Shown one piece after another: positions 35,172-48,508 of a DNA stretch of 64,000 bases (position 1 is the stretch's first letter; each line of letters begins with the position of its first letter). This DNA comes from Mobilibacterium timonense (GTDB lineage: Bacteria > Bacillota > Clostridia > Peptostreptococcales > Anaerovoracaceae). The stretch lies in the NCBI RefSeq assembly GCF_900155555.1, contig NZ_FUHN01000006.1, forward strand, positions 186,001-250,000, written 5' to 3'. Below the pieces are notes generated by a model, which ran no database searches, was not told the origin of the DNA, and saw only the letters and a program-made list of their open reading frames with translations. Made by a program: the position numbers and the translations under genes.

Positions 35172-36688
<1,517 letters not shown>

Positions 36689-36725
36689 CTAAGGAGACTG
36701 GAAAGTCTTTGTACTATTAGTTTAT

Positions 36726-36801
36726 GGGCAATTAGCTCAGCTGGGAGAGCACCTGCCTTGCACGCAGGGGGTCAAGGGTTCGAGCCCCTTATTCTCCACC
36801 A
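36726..36801 (+). tRNA. tRNA-Ala (anticodon TGC)
   Basis: A 76-base tRNA in the 16S-23S spacer. The anticodon loop is CTTGCAC in a five-pair stem (CCTGC/GCAGG), the T arm is AAGGG-TTCGAGC-CCCTT and CCA is encoded. The G3-U70 identity pair of alanine tRNA is present. The fourth acceptor pair is C4 against C69, a mismatch where G4-C69 is usual. Confidence 0.95.
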
Positions 36802-37046
36802 TTCCGGTAGATCCGGAAGCTGACCCGAATGGGTCTGCAGCACCTTGAAAATTGAATAACACACCAAGAGAAAGAGAAACAAATTGACAACGAATCGAGA
36901 TAAGCCTGATCTGCGAAGAGCAGATCGGGAAGGGTAACGATTTCAGAGAAGATTTGTTGAGAGAAAACCAGAATTCACTGAGAGTAAGCAATAGTGAAGA
37001 GCCTACTAACGCTGGTAGGCGACAAGTTACGCGAGAGCGTGACATT
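36802..37046 (+). other. 16S-23S spacer after tRNA-Ala
   Basis: These 245 bases carry processing stems only: TTCCGGTAGATCCGGAA, a GATCTGC/GCAGATC hairpin near 36910 and GCCTACtaacgctGGTAGGC near 37005. No tRNA-Ile is present. Confidence 0.75.
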
Positions 37047-39933
<2,887 letters not shown>

Positions 39934-40026
39934 AGAAAAGGTTTTCTAGATTGGATGTGTTATTCAATTTTGAGGGCGCTGCTCTCACAAACAGCAGAAG
40001 GAAAGTATAGCATTCTTACTGCTCAT

Positions 40027-40143
40027 ATCTGGTGACTACAGCAAGGAGGATACACCTGTTCCCATCCCGAACACAGAAGTTAAGCTCCTTAGCGCTGAAG
40101 ATACTTGGCGGGAAGCTGCCCGGGAAATTAGGACGTCGCCAGT
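40027..40143 (+). rRNA. rrf: 5S ribosomal RNA
   Basis: About 117 bases. The closing helix CTGGTGAC pairs with GTCGCCAG, and CCCATCCCGAACACAGAAGTTAAG carries the conserved loops in two parts. It is the last gene of the operon and is followed by a terminator. Confidence 0.95.
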
Positions 40144-40149
40144 TAGACA

Positions 40150-40177
40150 GGGACACTCGAAAGAGTGTCCTTTTTCA
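40150..40177 (+). terminator. rRNA operon terminator
   Basis: GGACACTC and GAGTGTCC pair around a GAAA tetraloop, followed by a T-rich run. Confidence 0.93.
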
Positions 40178-40541
40178 TTTTTTTGGTTACCCCGGGATTT
40201 GAAAACATTGATATCCCGCTGTGGTCGATCAAAAAAACATGAGTTTTTTACGTCAGTACCCTGATCACCACAGGAATTCGGAAACCCCATTCATGTATGG
40301 GCGTCATATCTTTATGAGGCTGAAACTTGGTATCAAAGCATCATCCCATGTAGGAAAGGATCACGATCCAGTTCTCTGAACGTTGTAGATCCGCAATGAT
40401 ACCAGAAGTCGAAATGGGAAGTCACACAGTGGATCCTGGATCGTGGGGATCTCTGGAGAAAAGATAGGTGCTGAATACCGCATATATTGAGCGAAAATCA
40501 GGCGATCGTGAGGTCCGAGTATAAGAGAATAGCGCTTTTGC
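40178..40541. other. Intergenic region without recognisable genes
   Basis: This stretch lies between the rRNA terminator and the dlt terminator. A short stem with A/T arms (AAAAAAC-ATGA-GTTTTTT, about 40230-40247) is the only structure I see. Open frames through it show no protein-like pattern. Confidence 0.6.
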
Positions 40542-40583
40542 AAAAAAACAGGGGCGGAACTGAGAAATACAGTCCGGCCCCTG
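40542..40583 (-). terminator. Terminator of the dlt operon
   Basis: On the minus strand CAGGGGCCGGACTG pairs with CAGTTCCGCCCCTG (one bulge), followed by seven T residues. It lies 86 bases beyond the dltX stop, so dltX is inside the transcript. Confidence 0.88.
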
Positions 40584-40669
40584 GTAGTGTCGATCGAAGA
40601 TATGATCAGCGGCGTTGAAGCGGCGTTGGGTTTACGCGGAGGCGCTGAGAGGATGGAGTCCAGCAAGGC

Positions 40670-40831
40670 TTAGAACACCGAGTATGTGAATGCCGGTGAC
40701 TGGATGCCGAGAGAAAGTATGCTGAAGAGGTAGATAATCGTCATCATCAGCAGGAACTGGCCGGTGTACTTCAGGAACTCGCGGTCATTGAAGTACTTAC
40801 GGAGCTTTGTAGTAATTGTAGATAACTTCAT
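40670..40831 (-). CDS. dltX: DltX microprotein
   Basis: A 53-residue protein: a basic N-terminus (MKLSTITTKLRKYF), one membrane helix at about residues 27-43 and a short tail ending exactly in FTYSVF. This matches the FxYxxF C-terminal motif of DltX, whose Tyr (here Tyr50) is reported to carry D-alanine across the membrane with DltB and DltD. The start ATG lies 35 bases inside the end of dltD in another frame; upstream GGGTGAT is a modest ribosome site, so coupling to dltD translation is likely. The operon terminator follows. In many Firmicutes dltX precedes dltA; here it is last. Confidence 0.85.
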   Translation of the reverse strand: MKLSTITTKLRKYFNDREFLKYTGQFLLMMTIIYLFSILSLGIQSPAFTYSVF

Positions 40832-42053
40832 CGAGGATCACCCATCCTTTCCCCCAGGGGTGCACCGCGTCGGTGAGCACTCCCGGCTCATAATCATACT
40901 GTGAAAGATCTGTTACCTGTGCGTCATATCGGGATGCGACGTCTTTGATTTTTGCCCGGTAGCCGTCCCGCGCCGGAGCTTTAAGACCGGAGTGATCATA
41001 CCAGAAGCCGTTTACGGGCTGTATGATCAGCAGCGGCTTGATGTTCTCCTCTTTGCAAACCTGGAGGAAGAGCTCCAGGTCGCCGTATTCTCCGGAGACT
41101 GTGGTCTCCGTTCCGGCGTGGAGTTCTTTTGAGGACCGGTACTTTGATCTGAACCTGGTCTTCCAGACACTGTCCTTCATCATGAGAGGATTGTTGGTCT
41201 TGCGGTCGACGCCGGCGAGAGCCTCTTCCTGCAGGGCCTGCCAGTCAGGTGTGGTCCCGGGGGATACGATCGGCCCGCTGGATCGCAATCCGCTGGAGTG
41301 CAGCCTGGCCGGCTCCGCGTTTCCGGACTTTCCAGGAAGCCCTGGGGCTCCAGATGCGCCGGTCCCGGGATCGGAGATGCGCCGGTACTGCTCTGCCATC
41401 AGCAGCGCGGCACGCTCCTGGAGCATCGTGTGGTTCTGGTAATATCTCGCCTTCAGTCTGGTGAACGGATCCCTGGTGTCGTTCAGATAGACCGCATCGT
41501 AGGCCTTGACCCTGGAAAGGGCCGCTTTGTCGTTTCGCAGCAGGTGCCGGGTGCGCTGCGCCATGGATCTCTTGAGTGCCGGCGAGATGTCGGGATTTCT
41601 GAGCATCCCGATGTAGGCGGAATCCGAGTATCTTATGCTGAAGTTTTCAGGGCTGGTGTCCTTTCCCATGAACCACGTTGGAGACAGGAGAAGGACGACC
41701 TTCCTGCTTTTCATGTAAGGGGCAAGTGCGGCCAGGGTGGTGGCGTGGTTCATGTCCTGCGAGTAGGGTTGGCCGATCAGCATGGCGTCAAGTGCCTTTT
41801 CGCTGAACATGTTCTTGATGTAGTAAGGGCTTTTTCTGCTGTGGCCCAGCTCAGACGATCCGAATATCACCATGGTATTCTTGCCGAGCGCCTCCTGGAG
41901 GGACGGGGCGCTTTTGTCCTTGTAGGGGTTGTACCAGTAGCGGAATTCCCTGCTGGAGCTATGCACGCCGCTGTGCATCACCACCATGCGGATCCCGCCG
42001 GTGATGCAGAGGAAGATCACGAGGGCCGCCGCGAATGCCTTGAGTCTCTTCAT
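40797..42053 (-). CDS. dltD: D-alanyl-lipoteichoic acid biosynthesis protein DltD
   Basis: A 418-residue membrane-anchored protein acting outside the cell in the last step of D-alanylation. One N-terminal helix (FAAALVIFLCITGGIRMVV) is followed by the SGNH-like catalytic fold with VIFGSSELGHS (Ser) and the distal pair DAVHPWGKGW (Asp/His). A Pro/Gly/Ser-rich stretch at about residues 240-275 is an insertion that I do not see as typical. It starts two bases after dltC and its last codons overlap dltX. Confidence 0.93.
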   Translation of the reverse strand: MKRLKAFAAALVIFLCITGGIRMVVMHSGVHSSSREFRYWYNPYKDKSAPSLQEALGKNTMVIFGSSELGHSRKSPYYIKNMFSEKALDAMLIGQPYSQDMNHATTLAALAPYMKSRKVVLLLSPTWFMGKDTSPENFSIRYSDSAYIGMLRNPDISPALKRSMAQRTRHLLRNDKAALSRVKAYDAVYLNDTRDPFTRLKARYYQNHTMLQERAALLMAEQYRRISDPGTGASGAPGLPGKSGNAEPARLHSSGLRSSGPIVSPGTTPDWQALQEEALAGVDRKTNNPLMMKDSVWKTRFRSKYRSSKELHAGTETTVSGEYGDLELFLQVCKEENIKPLLIIQPVNGFWYDHSGLKAPARDGYRAKIKDVASRYDAQVTDLSQYDYEPGVLTDAVHPWGKGWVILDEVIYNYYKAP

Positions 42054-42055
42054 GG

Positions 42056-42307
42056 CTATCTGCTTTTGCTCTCCACTACAGCGGCGATTTTTCTCGGTGT
42101 GTCCATCTCCTCCCTGGTGTACTCGGCAGGGGCGATGACTATGCCCAGGGAATCCTCCACGTCCATGAGCAGCTCCATGTATCCCATTGAATCTATGAGA
42201 CCCTCTTCCGGAAGGTTGATGTCAGGATCTTCTCTGACTACAGGGTCACCTGTAACATCGGTGAGAATATCCATCACCTTTTCGTAGATCTTTGTGTTAT
42301 CGCTCAT
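42056..42307 (-). CDS. dltC: D-alanyl carrier protein DltC
   Basis: An 83-residue acyl-carrier-type protein with the phosphopantetheine site EEGLIDSMGYMELL (Ser40). It receives D-alanine from DltA. The start at 42307 follows GGAGGTGC; an in-frame codon 11 residues upstream lacks such a site. A 113-base gap with a strong hairpin separates it from dltB, which is unusual because dltB and dltC are usually close. Confidence 0.93.
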   Translation of the reverse strand: MSDNTKIYEKVMDILTDVTGDPVVREDPDINLPEEGLIDSMGYMELLMDVEDSLGIVIAPAEYTREEMDTPRKIAAVVESKSR

Positions 42308-42376
42308 TTTGCACCTCCGTGGTGTTGCGCCGGTCATCAAAGTTTGTGATCACCGGCTGATATTGAATGATATTGC

Positions 42377-42415
42377 GATCCGTACAGGTATGGCTCAGGT
42401 ATGGCCTGTACGGAT
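42377..42415. repeat. Perfect 12-bp inverted repeat between dltB and dltC
   Basis: GATCCGTACAGG (42377-42388) pairs with CCTGTACGGATC (42404-42415). The 15-base loop holds a repeat of CAGGTATGG. No T-run follows on the minus strand, so it may set the relative level or stability of the dltB and dltC messages. Confidence 0.75.
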
Positions 42416-42420
42416 CCGGT

Positions 42421-43578
42421 TTATATGTATTTCATGATCCGGCCGGAGAATATGAAGAATCCGAACATCACCAGCTGAAACGTGATGATCCCGGATACCA
42501 GCCGGTACCACTTGTCCTTGCGGTGGCTCTTGTAAAACCGGCTCTTCTTCTGGTACACCTCGGTGACCGAGAGAAGGAGTCCGTGATACAGGCCATACAT
42601 TATGTAATAAGGTTCGGTGCCGTGCCATACTCCCATGAGGCCCATGTTTATGAAAAAGGCGATCACCGCGATGGTCAGACGGCTCTTGAACTTCCGGCTT
42701 CTCATCAGGTTTATGGTCACCCGGGAGAAGACGAAGTCTCTGAACCAGTGGGACAGCGTTATGTGCCACCGGTCCCAGAAATCTTTTATGTCTACGCTGA
42801 GAAACGGTTTGTTGAAGTTGTCAGGCGTCTTTACTCCGAACAGGTACGATGCACCCACAGCCATCAGGCTGTAGCCGGCGAAATCGAAGAACAGATAGAA
42901 CCCGTAAGTGTACATGTACAGGAACGTGGTCTTCAGATCGGTCCCGTTCCCGAGACGTATCATCAGCTGGTATATACCGGCGGCGATCACGATCTTGTAC
43001 ACCATACCGAGGACGATCTTGAAGATGCCGATTCCAGCCATGTTCAGGTATTCATCCCTGGGGATGCTCCTGTATATGTCGTCCTGGAACCTCTGGCTCC
43101 TGTCGATGGGGCCGGAGGTGATGACGGGAAAGAAGATCATCATGTATACGTACGAAAGAAGATCGACTTTCTGTATCTGTCCGTCGAAGATCTGTATTAT
43201 CACCTGCGCGGATTTGAAGGTCATGTAGGATATGCCCAGGAACCCGAAAAGGTGAAGTGCGCTCCCCGTGGCGGTGGCGTATTTGTTGAGGGCCAGCGGC
43301 AGTATGGACAGTATCAGAAAGACGTAATATATCTTCCTGTTCCGCCCGTATTTTTCCCGCACCCTCACGTAGAGCTCGGCCTCGAGGATCTCCCACAGGA
43401 GGAACACTCCCAGGAAGCACAGCGCCCTCGGGGTGCCTCCCATAACCAGCCACAGGAACACCAGAGAGACCGCGAAGCCGTAAAGGCGAATGGGCTTTTC
43501 CAGGTATCCCAGGATGAAGGCCGGCACCGACAGTACCGCCAGCAGTACGAAAAAAGTGTTGTCTTGAAATAGCTGCAT
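42421..43578 (-). CDS. dltB: D-alanyl transfer protein DltB (MBOAT family)
   Basis: A 385-residue multi-helix membrane protein. DFWDRWHITLSHWFRDFVF (His282 and neighbours) and MGLMGVWHGTEPYYIMYG with the catalytic-type His319 are MBOAT marks. It forms the membrane tunnel through which D-alanine passes from DltC. Its start overlaps the dltA stop by one base (TGATG). About ten hydrophobic helices are visible. Confidence 0.95.
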   Translation of the reverse strand: MQLFQDNTFFVLLAVLSVPAFILGYLEKPIRLYGFAVSLVFLWLVMGGTPRALCFLGVFLLWEILEAELYVRVREKYGRNRKIYYVFLILSILPLALNKYATATGSALHLFGFLGISYMTFKSAQVIIQIFDGQIQKVDLLSYVYMMIFFPVITSGPIDRSQRFQDDIYRSIPRDEYLNMAGIGIFKIVLGMVYKIVIAAGIYQLMIRLGNGTDLKTTFLYMYTYGFYLFFDFAGYSLMAVGASYLFGVKTPDNFNKPFLSVDIKDFWDRWHITLSHWFRDFVFSRVTINLMRSRKFKSRLTIAVIAFFINMGLMGVWHGTEPYYIMYGLYHGLLLSVTEVYQKKSRFYKSHRKDKWYRLVSGIITFQLVMFGFFIFSGRIMKYI

Positions 43579-45089
43579 CAGATCATCTCTCCCAGGGCCT
43601 TCCTGTCAAGCTTGCCATTCGCGGTGGTCGGAAAATCGGTAAAGAAGATCACCCTCTTTGGCACCATGTACTGAGGAAGCCGCTGCCCCAGCGCGCCGCG
43701 TATCCACTTCCTCCTGGCGTAGGACGTGTCCACGGACGGAGCCTGGAGGACGCAGGCCGCAAGAGACTCGCCGGACCCCTGATTCTTTTTCAGGAAGACC
43801 GCCGCATTTTCCACGTCCTGGAGCTGAGTGAGGTTCTTCTCGATGTCGCCGAGCTCGATGCGGTAGCCGTGGAACTTCACCTGGCCGTCCATCCTACCCT
43901 TGCACCAGACCATGCCGTTTTCATCTACGCGGCCGAGGTCGCCGGTGCGGTAGGCGGGGGTGCCGTCGTCCAGGGTGAAAAAGACTTCCGCGGTCCTGCC
44001 CGGATCCCGGAAATAGCCGGGGCTTACGGTATCTCCAGCGATGATCAGCTCCCCGGTCTCACCCTGCGGAAGCGGCTTTCCATCGACATCGCCCGCAAAG
44101 ACCTCGGTACCGGGCTTCGCCCTGCCCACGGGCAGGTCACCCGGTGCCGATATCATCTCTTCGGTGATGGTGACGCCGGTCACGCAGACCGTGGCCTCGG
44201 TGGGCCCATAGGTGTTGATGACCTCGGCCCCGGGAAAGCGTTCCATCAGTCGGGATGCCGTTTGCTTTCGCAGAGGCTCGCCGCAGAAGAGAAACTTTTT
44301 CATGGACGGCAGGGCCCTTCCGGAAAAAGATGGTTCGCTCAGGCACAGGTCTGCGAAGGACGGGGTGGAGACCCAGTAGTCGGGTTTCTGTCTGCCGAGG
44401 AATTCCAATGTGGCGGAGAGATCCTGGACCATAGCTCTGTCCGTGCATGCGACGGTGGATCCCGTGGCCAGCCCCGTGTAAAAGTCCATCACCGACAGGT
44501 CGAATGAGAACGGGGCCTGGTTCATGAAGACTCCGGGCTTTTCGTCCACAAGGCCAACAGACCAGGAGAGATACGCCTCAAGGTTGCTGGTGGTGATCTT
44601 CACGCCCTTGGGCTTTCCGGTGCTCCCGGAGGTGAAGATGATGTAGTGTATGTCATCCTTGAGGTTTCTGTATTTCATGTCCGGCTGCCCGAGGGCCGGA
44701 TCTTCGGAGATCTTTTCCAGATCTTCAGCTCCGATGAGCGACTCTTGCCGCACGTCCACAGGAAGGGCGACCGGGGCGAGTACCACGGGACTTTCCAGCG
44801 ACGAGAGGATGTCCGACACTCTCTGTTCTGGTGTGCTCGTGTCGATCGGAACATAGGGATGGCCGGAGCGTGTACAGGCCAGAAAGCAGACCGGCATGAG
44901 CGCCGATTTATGGCCGTAGACCGGAACGGGCTGATGCTCTTTCAGGCCTTTAAGCTGGAGGAGATAATTGGCCAGGCGTCCCGATTTTTCCCAGAGCTGG
45001 CCGTAGGTGATCCCTTCACCGGAGAACTGAAAGGCCGTCTTGTCCGGGTCGGATGCTGCGTGTTTTCTGATGGTTTCTATAATGTCCAT
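43578..45089 (-). CDS. dltA: D-alanine--D-alanyl carrier protein ligase DltA
   Basis: A 503-residue adenylating enzyme that activates D-alanine with ATP and loads DltC. The A3-type loop is FTSGSTGKPKGVKIT, followed by NTYGPTEATVCVTG, YRTGDLGRVDENG, FHGYRIELGDIE and the C-terminal lysine motif TANGKLDRKAL. It is the first gene of the operon and diverges from a MocR-type regulator 230 bases away, which may control it. Confidence 0.96.
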   Translation of the reverse strand: MDIIETIRKHAASDPDKTAFQFSGEGITYGQLWEKSGRLANYLLQLKGLKEHQPVPVYGHKSALMPVCFLACTRSGHPYVPIDTSTPEQRVSDILSSLESPVVLAPVALPVDVRQESLIGAEDLEKISEDPALGQPDMKYRNLKDDIHYIIFTSGSTGKPKGVKITTSNLEAYLSWSVGLVDEKPGVFMNQAPFSFDLSVMDFYTGLATGSTVACTDRAMVQDLSATLEFLGRQKPDYWVSTPSFADLCLSEPSFSGRALPSMKKFLFCGEPLRKQTASRLMERFPGAEVINTYGPTEATVCVTGVTITEEMISAPGDLPVGRAKPGTEVFAGDVDGKPLPQGETGELIIAGDTVSPGYFRDPGRTAEVFFTLDDGTPAYRTGDLGRVDENGMVWCKGRMDGQVKFHGYRIELGDIEKNLTQLQDVENAAVFLKKNQGSGESLAACVLQAPSVDTSYARRKWIRGALGQRLPQYMVPKRVIFFTDFPTTANGKLDRKALGEMI

Positions 45090-45220
45090 AGATATGGCTC
45101 CTTTGTTTTACTTTCAGGATACGGCAGGCTTCTCCACGGCCGTGAAAAGACCGCCGCCGCTTTTGAACAGTGCCAGTATAGAAGCTTTATCTTAATTGCC
45201 CTTAAATTGATTCTTAAGTC

Positions 45221-45249
45221 TTGATTAATGTTACAATGGCATGTATAAA
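45221..45249 (+). promoter_or_regulatory. Promoter of the MocR-type gene
   Basis: TTGATT (45221-45226), 17 bases, TATAAA (45244-45249). Its position excludes translation starts upstream of about 45256. The same gap holds AT-rich TTAAG/CTTAA repeats that could be regulator sites for the divergent dlt operon. Confidence 0.6.
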
Positions 45250-45319
45250 AAAAGACCTGAGGCAGTTCGACGTGAAACGGATAAGCGACGAAGGAGACAG
45301 AGGGGTAATACCGGACAGG

Positions 45320-46774
45320 ATGGAAGGCGAAATGGAAACGAAACAGAAAAAAAGAGAGACTGATCAGGGGCTCCGCACGCTTCCTCTGTCGTGGCGCCCT
45401 GACAGAGGAAGGCTGAACAGGCCAATATACAGATCGATCGCCCAGATGATGGAATCGGACATAGAGAACGGATACCTGACGCCGGGGACCAGGCTCCCCG
45501 CTCAGAAGGAACTGGCAGAGTACCTGGATGTGAACACGACCACCGTTACCAGGGCCTACAGCTTCTGCCAGGAAAAGGGGATGGTGTATTCCGTGCCGGG
45601 GAGCGGCACGTACGTGGCTGGATCCGTCCACTTTCCGGAGCCGGAGGGTGTCATAAAGTTTCGCAGAGATCAAGTGGACCTTGCATCACCTGCGTATTTT
45701 GACAGGTTCAACGACGTGGTCACCGAAGGGGTAAGGAATGTCGTGATAACCTCAAGCCTGAGGGACCTTCTCGACTATTCATGTCCCGAGGGGATACCAT
45801 CTCACAAGGCTGCCGGCATCAGCTGGCTGAGGAACGTGGGTCTGCGCACCGTGCCGGACCACCTTGCAATAGTTCCCGGCGCGGCCGAAGCACTGAGCAT
45901 AGCGATGCTCACTCTTTTCCGGGCGGGAGACAGGCTGGCGGTGGATCCATTCGTGCCGGAGCGTCTGATAACTCTGGCGCGGCTCATGGGGATACAGCTG
46001 GTGCCCGTGCCTTCAGATAACCACGGGATGATCCCTGGGGAGCTGGAGATCATCAACAGGCGGACACCTATTACGGGAGTGTATCTCATGCCGTCATGCA
46101 GCGACCCGGCCGCGATCTATATGACGGAGGAGAGGAAGCGGGCACTTGCGGGCGTCATACTGAGAGGGTCCATGATACTGGTGGAGAACGATCCGTTCGC
46201 CTTTTTCACCGCGGACGTGAATCCCGACTACCAGGGGCCTGTGGCCAGGCTGGTGCCGAACCGGGCGGTGTACATCAGTACCGCGGCTGAGCCGGTGAGC
46301 GGCAGCCTCAAGGCGGGGTACATGGTGGCCGGAGACATGGTGAGAGGCCGGCTTTTCAGGGGCCTGGAGGCCATGGACCTCAGGACATCTGCAGTGAGTG
46401 CCGCGGTCCTCACCAGACTGGTGACCAGCGGAGCGGCGAGGGAGATAGTGGGCAGGAAGCGGAGGCTGGCCATCGCAGCCAACAACATCTTCGACTCCTG
46501 CATGAACAAGTTCTACTCGCCGTCGAAGAGGAACGTGGGCAACCCGCTTTCCTTTTACAGGTGGATCCCCCTCAAAGGGCGGACCAGCGGGACAACGATA
46601 GAGAACGACCTGGAGGATCTGGGAGTAAAAGTCGCCCACTCCTCCCGGTTCGCAGCGGATCCGGAGAACAGGGACTCGTTCCTGAAAATAACACTGTCAG
46701 GAGCCCACACAGACCTTCAGCTGGAGCTGGGCCTGGAGACTGTTTTCAGATATATTAAGAGCAAAGGACTGTAA
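45320..46774 (+). CDS. MocR-type regulator (GntR domain fused to an aminotransferase fold), PLP lysine absent
   Basis: A 484-residue protein. Residues about 40-115 are a GntR winged helix: YRSIAQMMESDIENGYLTPGTRLPAQKEL in two parts, then VNTTTVTRAYSFCQEKG. Residues 140-480 follow the class I aminotransferase fold, with GAAEALSIAMLTLFRAGD, YLMPSCSDPAA and ILVENDPFAFF. Where MocR/GabR proteins have GTFSK with the PLP-binding Lys, this one reads STAAEP, giving Glu324. The start is ATG at 45320, downstream of the promoter; ATG at 45332 is possible. It is divergent from dltA and followed by an ACT protein. Confidence 0.8.
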   Translation: MEGEMETKQKKRETDQGLRTLPLSWRPDRGRLNRPIYRSIAQMMESDIENGYLTPGTRLPAQKELAEYLDVNTTTVTRAYSFCQEKGMVYSVPGSGTYVAGSVHFPEPEGVIKFRRDQVDLASPAYFDRFNDVVTEGVRNVVITSSLRDLLDYSCPEGIPSHKAAGISWLRNVGLRTVPDHLAIVPGAAEALSIAMLTLFRAGDRLAVDPFVPERLITLARLMGIQLVPVPSDNHGMIPGELEIINRRTPITGVYLMPSCSDPAAIYMTEERKRALAGVILRGSMILVENDPFAFFTADVNPDYQGPVARLVPNRAVYISTAAEPVSGSLKAGYMVAGDMVRGRLFRGLEAMDLRTSAVSAAVLTRLVTSGAAREIVGRKRRLAIAANNIFDSCMNKFYSPSKRNVGNPLSFYRWIPLKGRTSGTTIENDLEDLGVKVAHSSRFAADPENRDSFLKITLSGAHTDLQLELGLETVFRYIKSKGL

Positions 46775-46810
46775 ACTTAGGAAAGCTTTGATTCGAAGGG
46801 AGAGACCACA

Positions 46811-47074
46811 ATGAGAAGCATCATTTCAGTTATCGGGAAAGACGAGGTAGGGATCCTGGCCAAGGTCAGCACGCTCTGCGCAGAACACAACGCCAACATT
46901 GAGGCGGTGACACAGCATGTCGTGGAAGGCTATTTTTCCATGACGATGATAGCCTGCGTGGACGACATGGACTGCTCCATCGGGGAGCTCCAGGAATTCC
47001 TGGACAAGGTCCTGCCGGAGACCAAGAACCACGTGATGCACGAGGATATTTTTCACGCCATGCACAGGATCTGA
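46811..47074 (+). CDS. ACT domain protein (UPF0237 type)
   Basis: An 87-residue single ACT domain: SIISVIGKDEVGILAKVSTLCAEHNANIE is broken by a turn and shows the usual ligand-site Gly. Members bind amino acids or related ligands. It precedes the UPF0210 gene by 18 bases, a pairing that is common, so the two probably work together. GGGAG lies before the start. Confidence 0.88.
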   Translation: MRSIISVIGKDEVGILAKVSTLCAEHNANIEAVTQHVVEGYFSMTMIACVDDMDCSIGELQEFLDKVLPETKNHVMHEDIFHAMHRI

Positions 47075-47092
47075 GCCCGAGTGGAGGAGAAC

Positions 47093-48451
47093 ATGTTTGA
47101 AGTAGGAGAAATAAGAGAGACCATCGACATGATCGATGAGGAAAATCTGGACGTCAGGACCATAACCATGGGCATATCCCTGCTCGACTGCGTGGACAGC
47201 GACATCGACCGGTCCTGCCGCAAGGTGGTGGAAAAGATAAAAAAATGTGCCGGAAAGCTCGTGGAGACCGGCGAAATAATAGAAAAGAGGTACGGGATCC
47301 CGATCGTCAACAAGAGGGTGTCCGTGACTCCGATAGCCATGCTGGCCGGTGCCAGCGGCGGCGACCCGGTTAAATACGCAAAAGCTCTGGACGAGGCAGC
47401 CCGGGCCATCGGGGTGAACTTCATCGGAGGTTATTCCGCACTTGTGCAGAAGGGCTTCGGTCCTGGAGACAGGGAGCTGATCGAGTCCATCCCGAGAGCC
47501 CTTGCGGAGACCGAAAGAGTGTGCTCTTCGGTCAACATAGGGAGCACGAAGGCGGGCATCAACATGGATGCTGTAAAAACCATGGGCACCGTTGTCCGTC
47601 AGTGTGCGGAGCTCACGGCTGACAGGCAGTGCGTGGGCGCCACAAAGCTGGTGGTTTTCTGCAACGCGCCGGAGGATAATCCGTTCATGGCGGGAGCCTT
47701 CCACGGAGTGGGAGAACCTGACTGTGTTATAAATGTTGGAGTCTCCGGCCCGGGAGTGGTGAGGGCCGCCATCGCTTCCATGGACGATGATGCGGACCTC
47801 CAGCAGGTAGCTGAGAAGATCAAAAAGACCGCATTCAAGGTCACCCGTATGGGCCAGCTGGTGGGTACAGTCGCCAGTGAGATGCTGGGAGTTCCGTTCG
47901 GGATCGTGGATCTGTCCCTGGCCCCGACCCCTGCCGTGGGAGATTCGGTGGCCCACATCCTGGAGGAGATCGGCCTGGAAAGAGTAGGTGCCTGCGGCAC
48001 CACCGCGGCTCTCGCCATGCTTAACGATGCCGTGAAAAAGGGCGGTGTCATGGCCTCCAGCACCATCGGCGGCCTGTCCGGTGCCTTCATCCCGGTGACA
48101 GAGGACGCGGGGATGATAAGGGCTGCCAGGGAGGGAGTCCTGACGGTCCAGAAGCTCGAGGCCATGACCGCCGTCTGCTCGGTCGGCCTGGACATGATAG
48201 TCATCCCGGGCGACACCACGGCCGAGGTTATATCCGCCATCATCGCAGACGAGGCAGCCATCGGCATGATCAACTCCAAGACCACCGCGGTCAGAGTGAT
48301 CCCTGGCATCGGTCTCAAGGAAGGCGATGAGTTCGACTACGGCGGCCTCTTCGGATCCGGCCCTGTGATGCCTGTCTCAACACTTTCGCCTGCGAAGATG
48401 ATAAACAGAGGCGGGCGGATCCCGGCACCGATACAGAGCCTGAAGAACTGA
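47093..48451 (+). CDS. UPF0210/PFL-family protein
   Basis: A 452-residue protein of the UPF0210 (DUF711) family with no assigned activity. [29 protein letters not shown] in two parts begins it, and [39 protein letters not shown] and [20 protein letters not shown] are family stretches. Start at 47093 follows GGAGGAGAAC; the upstream GTG lies in the ribosome site. It is co-transcribed with the ACT gene, which may be its regulatory domain. A terminator follows. Confidence 0.85.
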   Translation: MFEVGEIRETIDMIDEENLDVRTITMGISLLDCVDSDIDRSCRKVVEKIKKCAGKLVETGEIIEKRYGIPIVNKRVSVTPIAMLAGASGGDPVKYAKALDEAARAIGVNFIGGYSALVQKGFGPGDRELIESIPRALAETERVCSSVNIGSTKAGINMDAVKTMGTVVRQCAELTADRQCVGATKLVVFCNAPEDNPFMAGAFHGVGEPDCVINVGVSGPGVVRAAIASMDDDADLQQVAEKIKKTAFKVTRMGQLVGTVASEMLGVPFGIVDLSLAPTPAVGDSVAHILEEIGLERVGACGTTAALAMLNDAVKKGGVMASSTIGGLSGAFIPVTEDAGMIRAAREGVLTVQKLEAMTAVCSVGLDMIVIPGDTTAEVISAIIADEAAIGMINSKTTAVRVIPGIGLKEGDEFDYGGLFGSGPVMPVSTLSPAKMINRGGRIPAPIQSLKN

Positions 48452-48508
48452 TCGGCTTGTGGATCTGACGGCTGGGAAAAATCGTTGGATAGAATATAGA
48501 AATAAGCA

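Noticed and set aside
41298-42287. 329-residue plus-strand frame over dltD and dltC
   Set aside because: Antisense of clear dlt genes; the same applies to 42367-43572.
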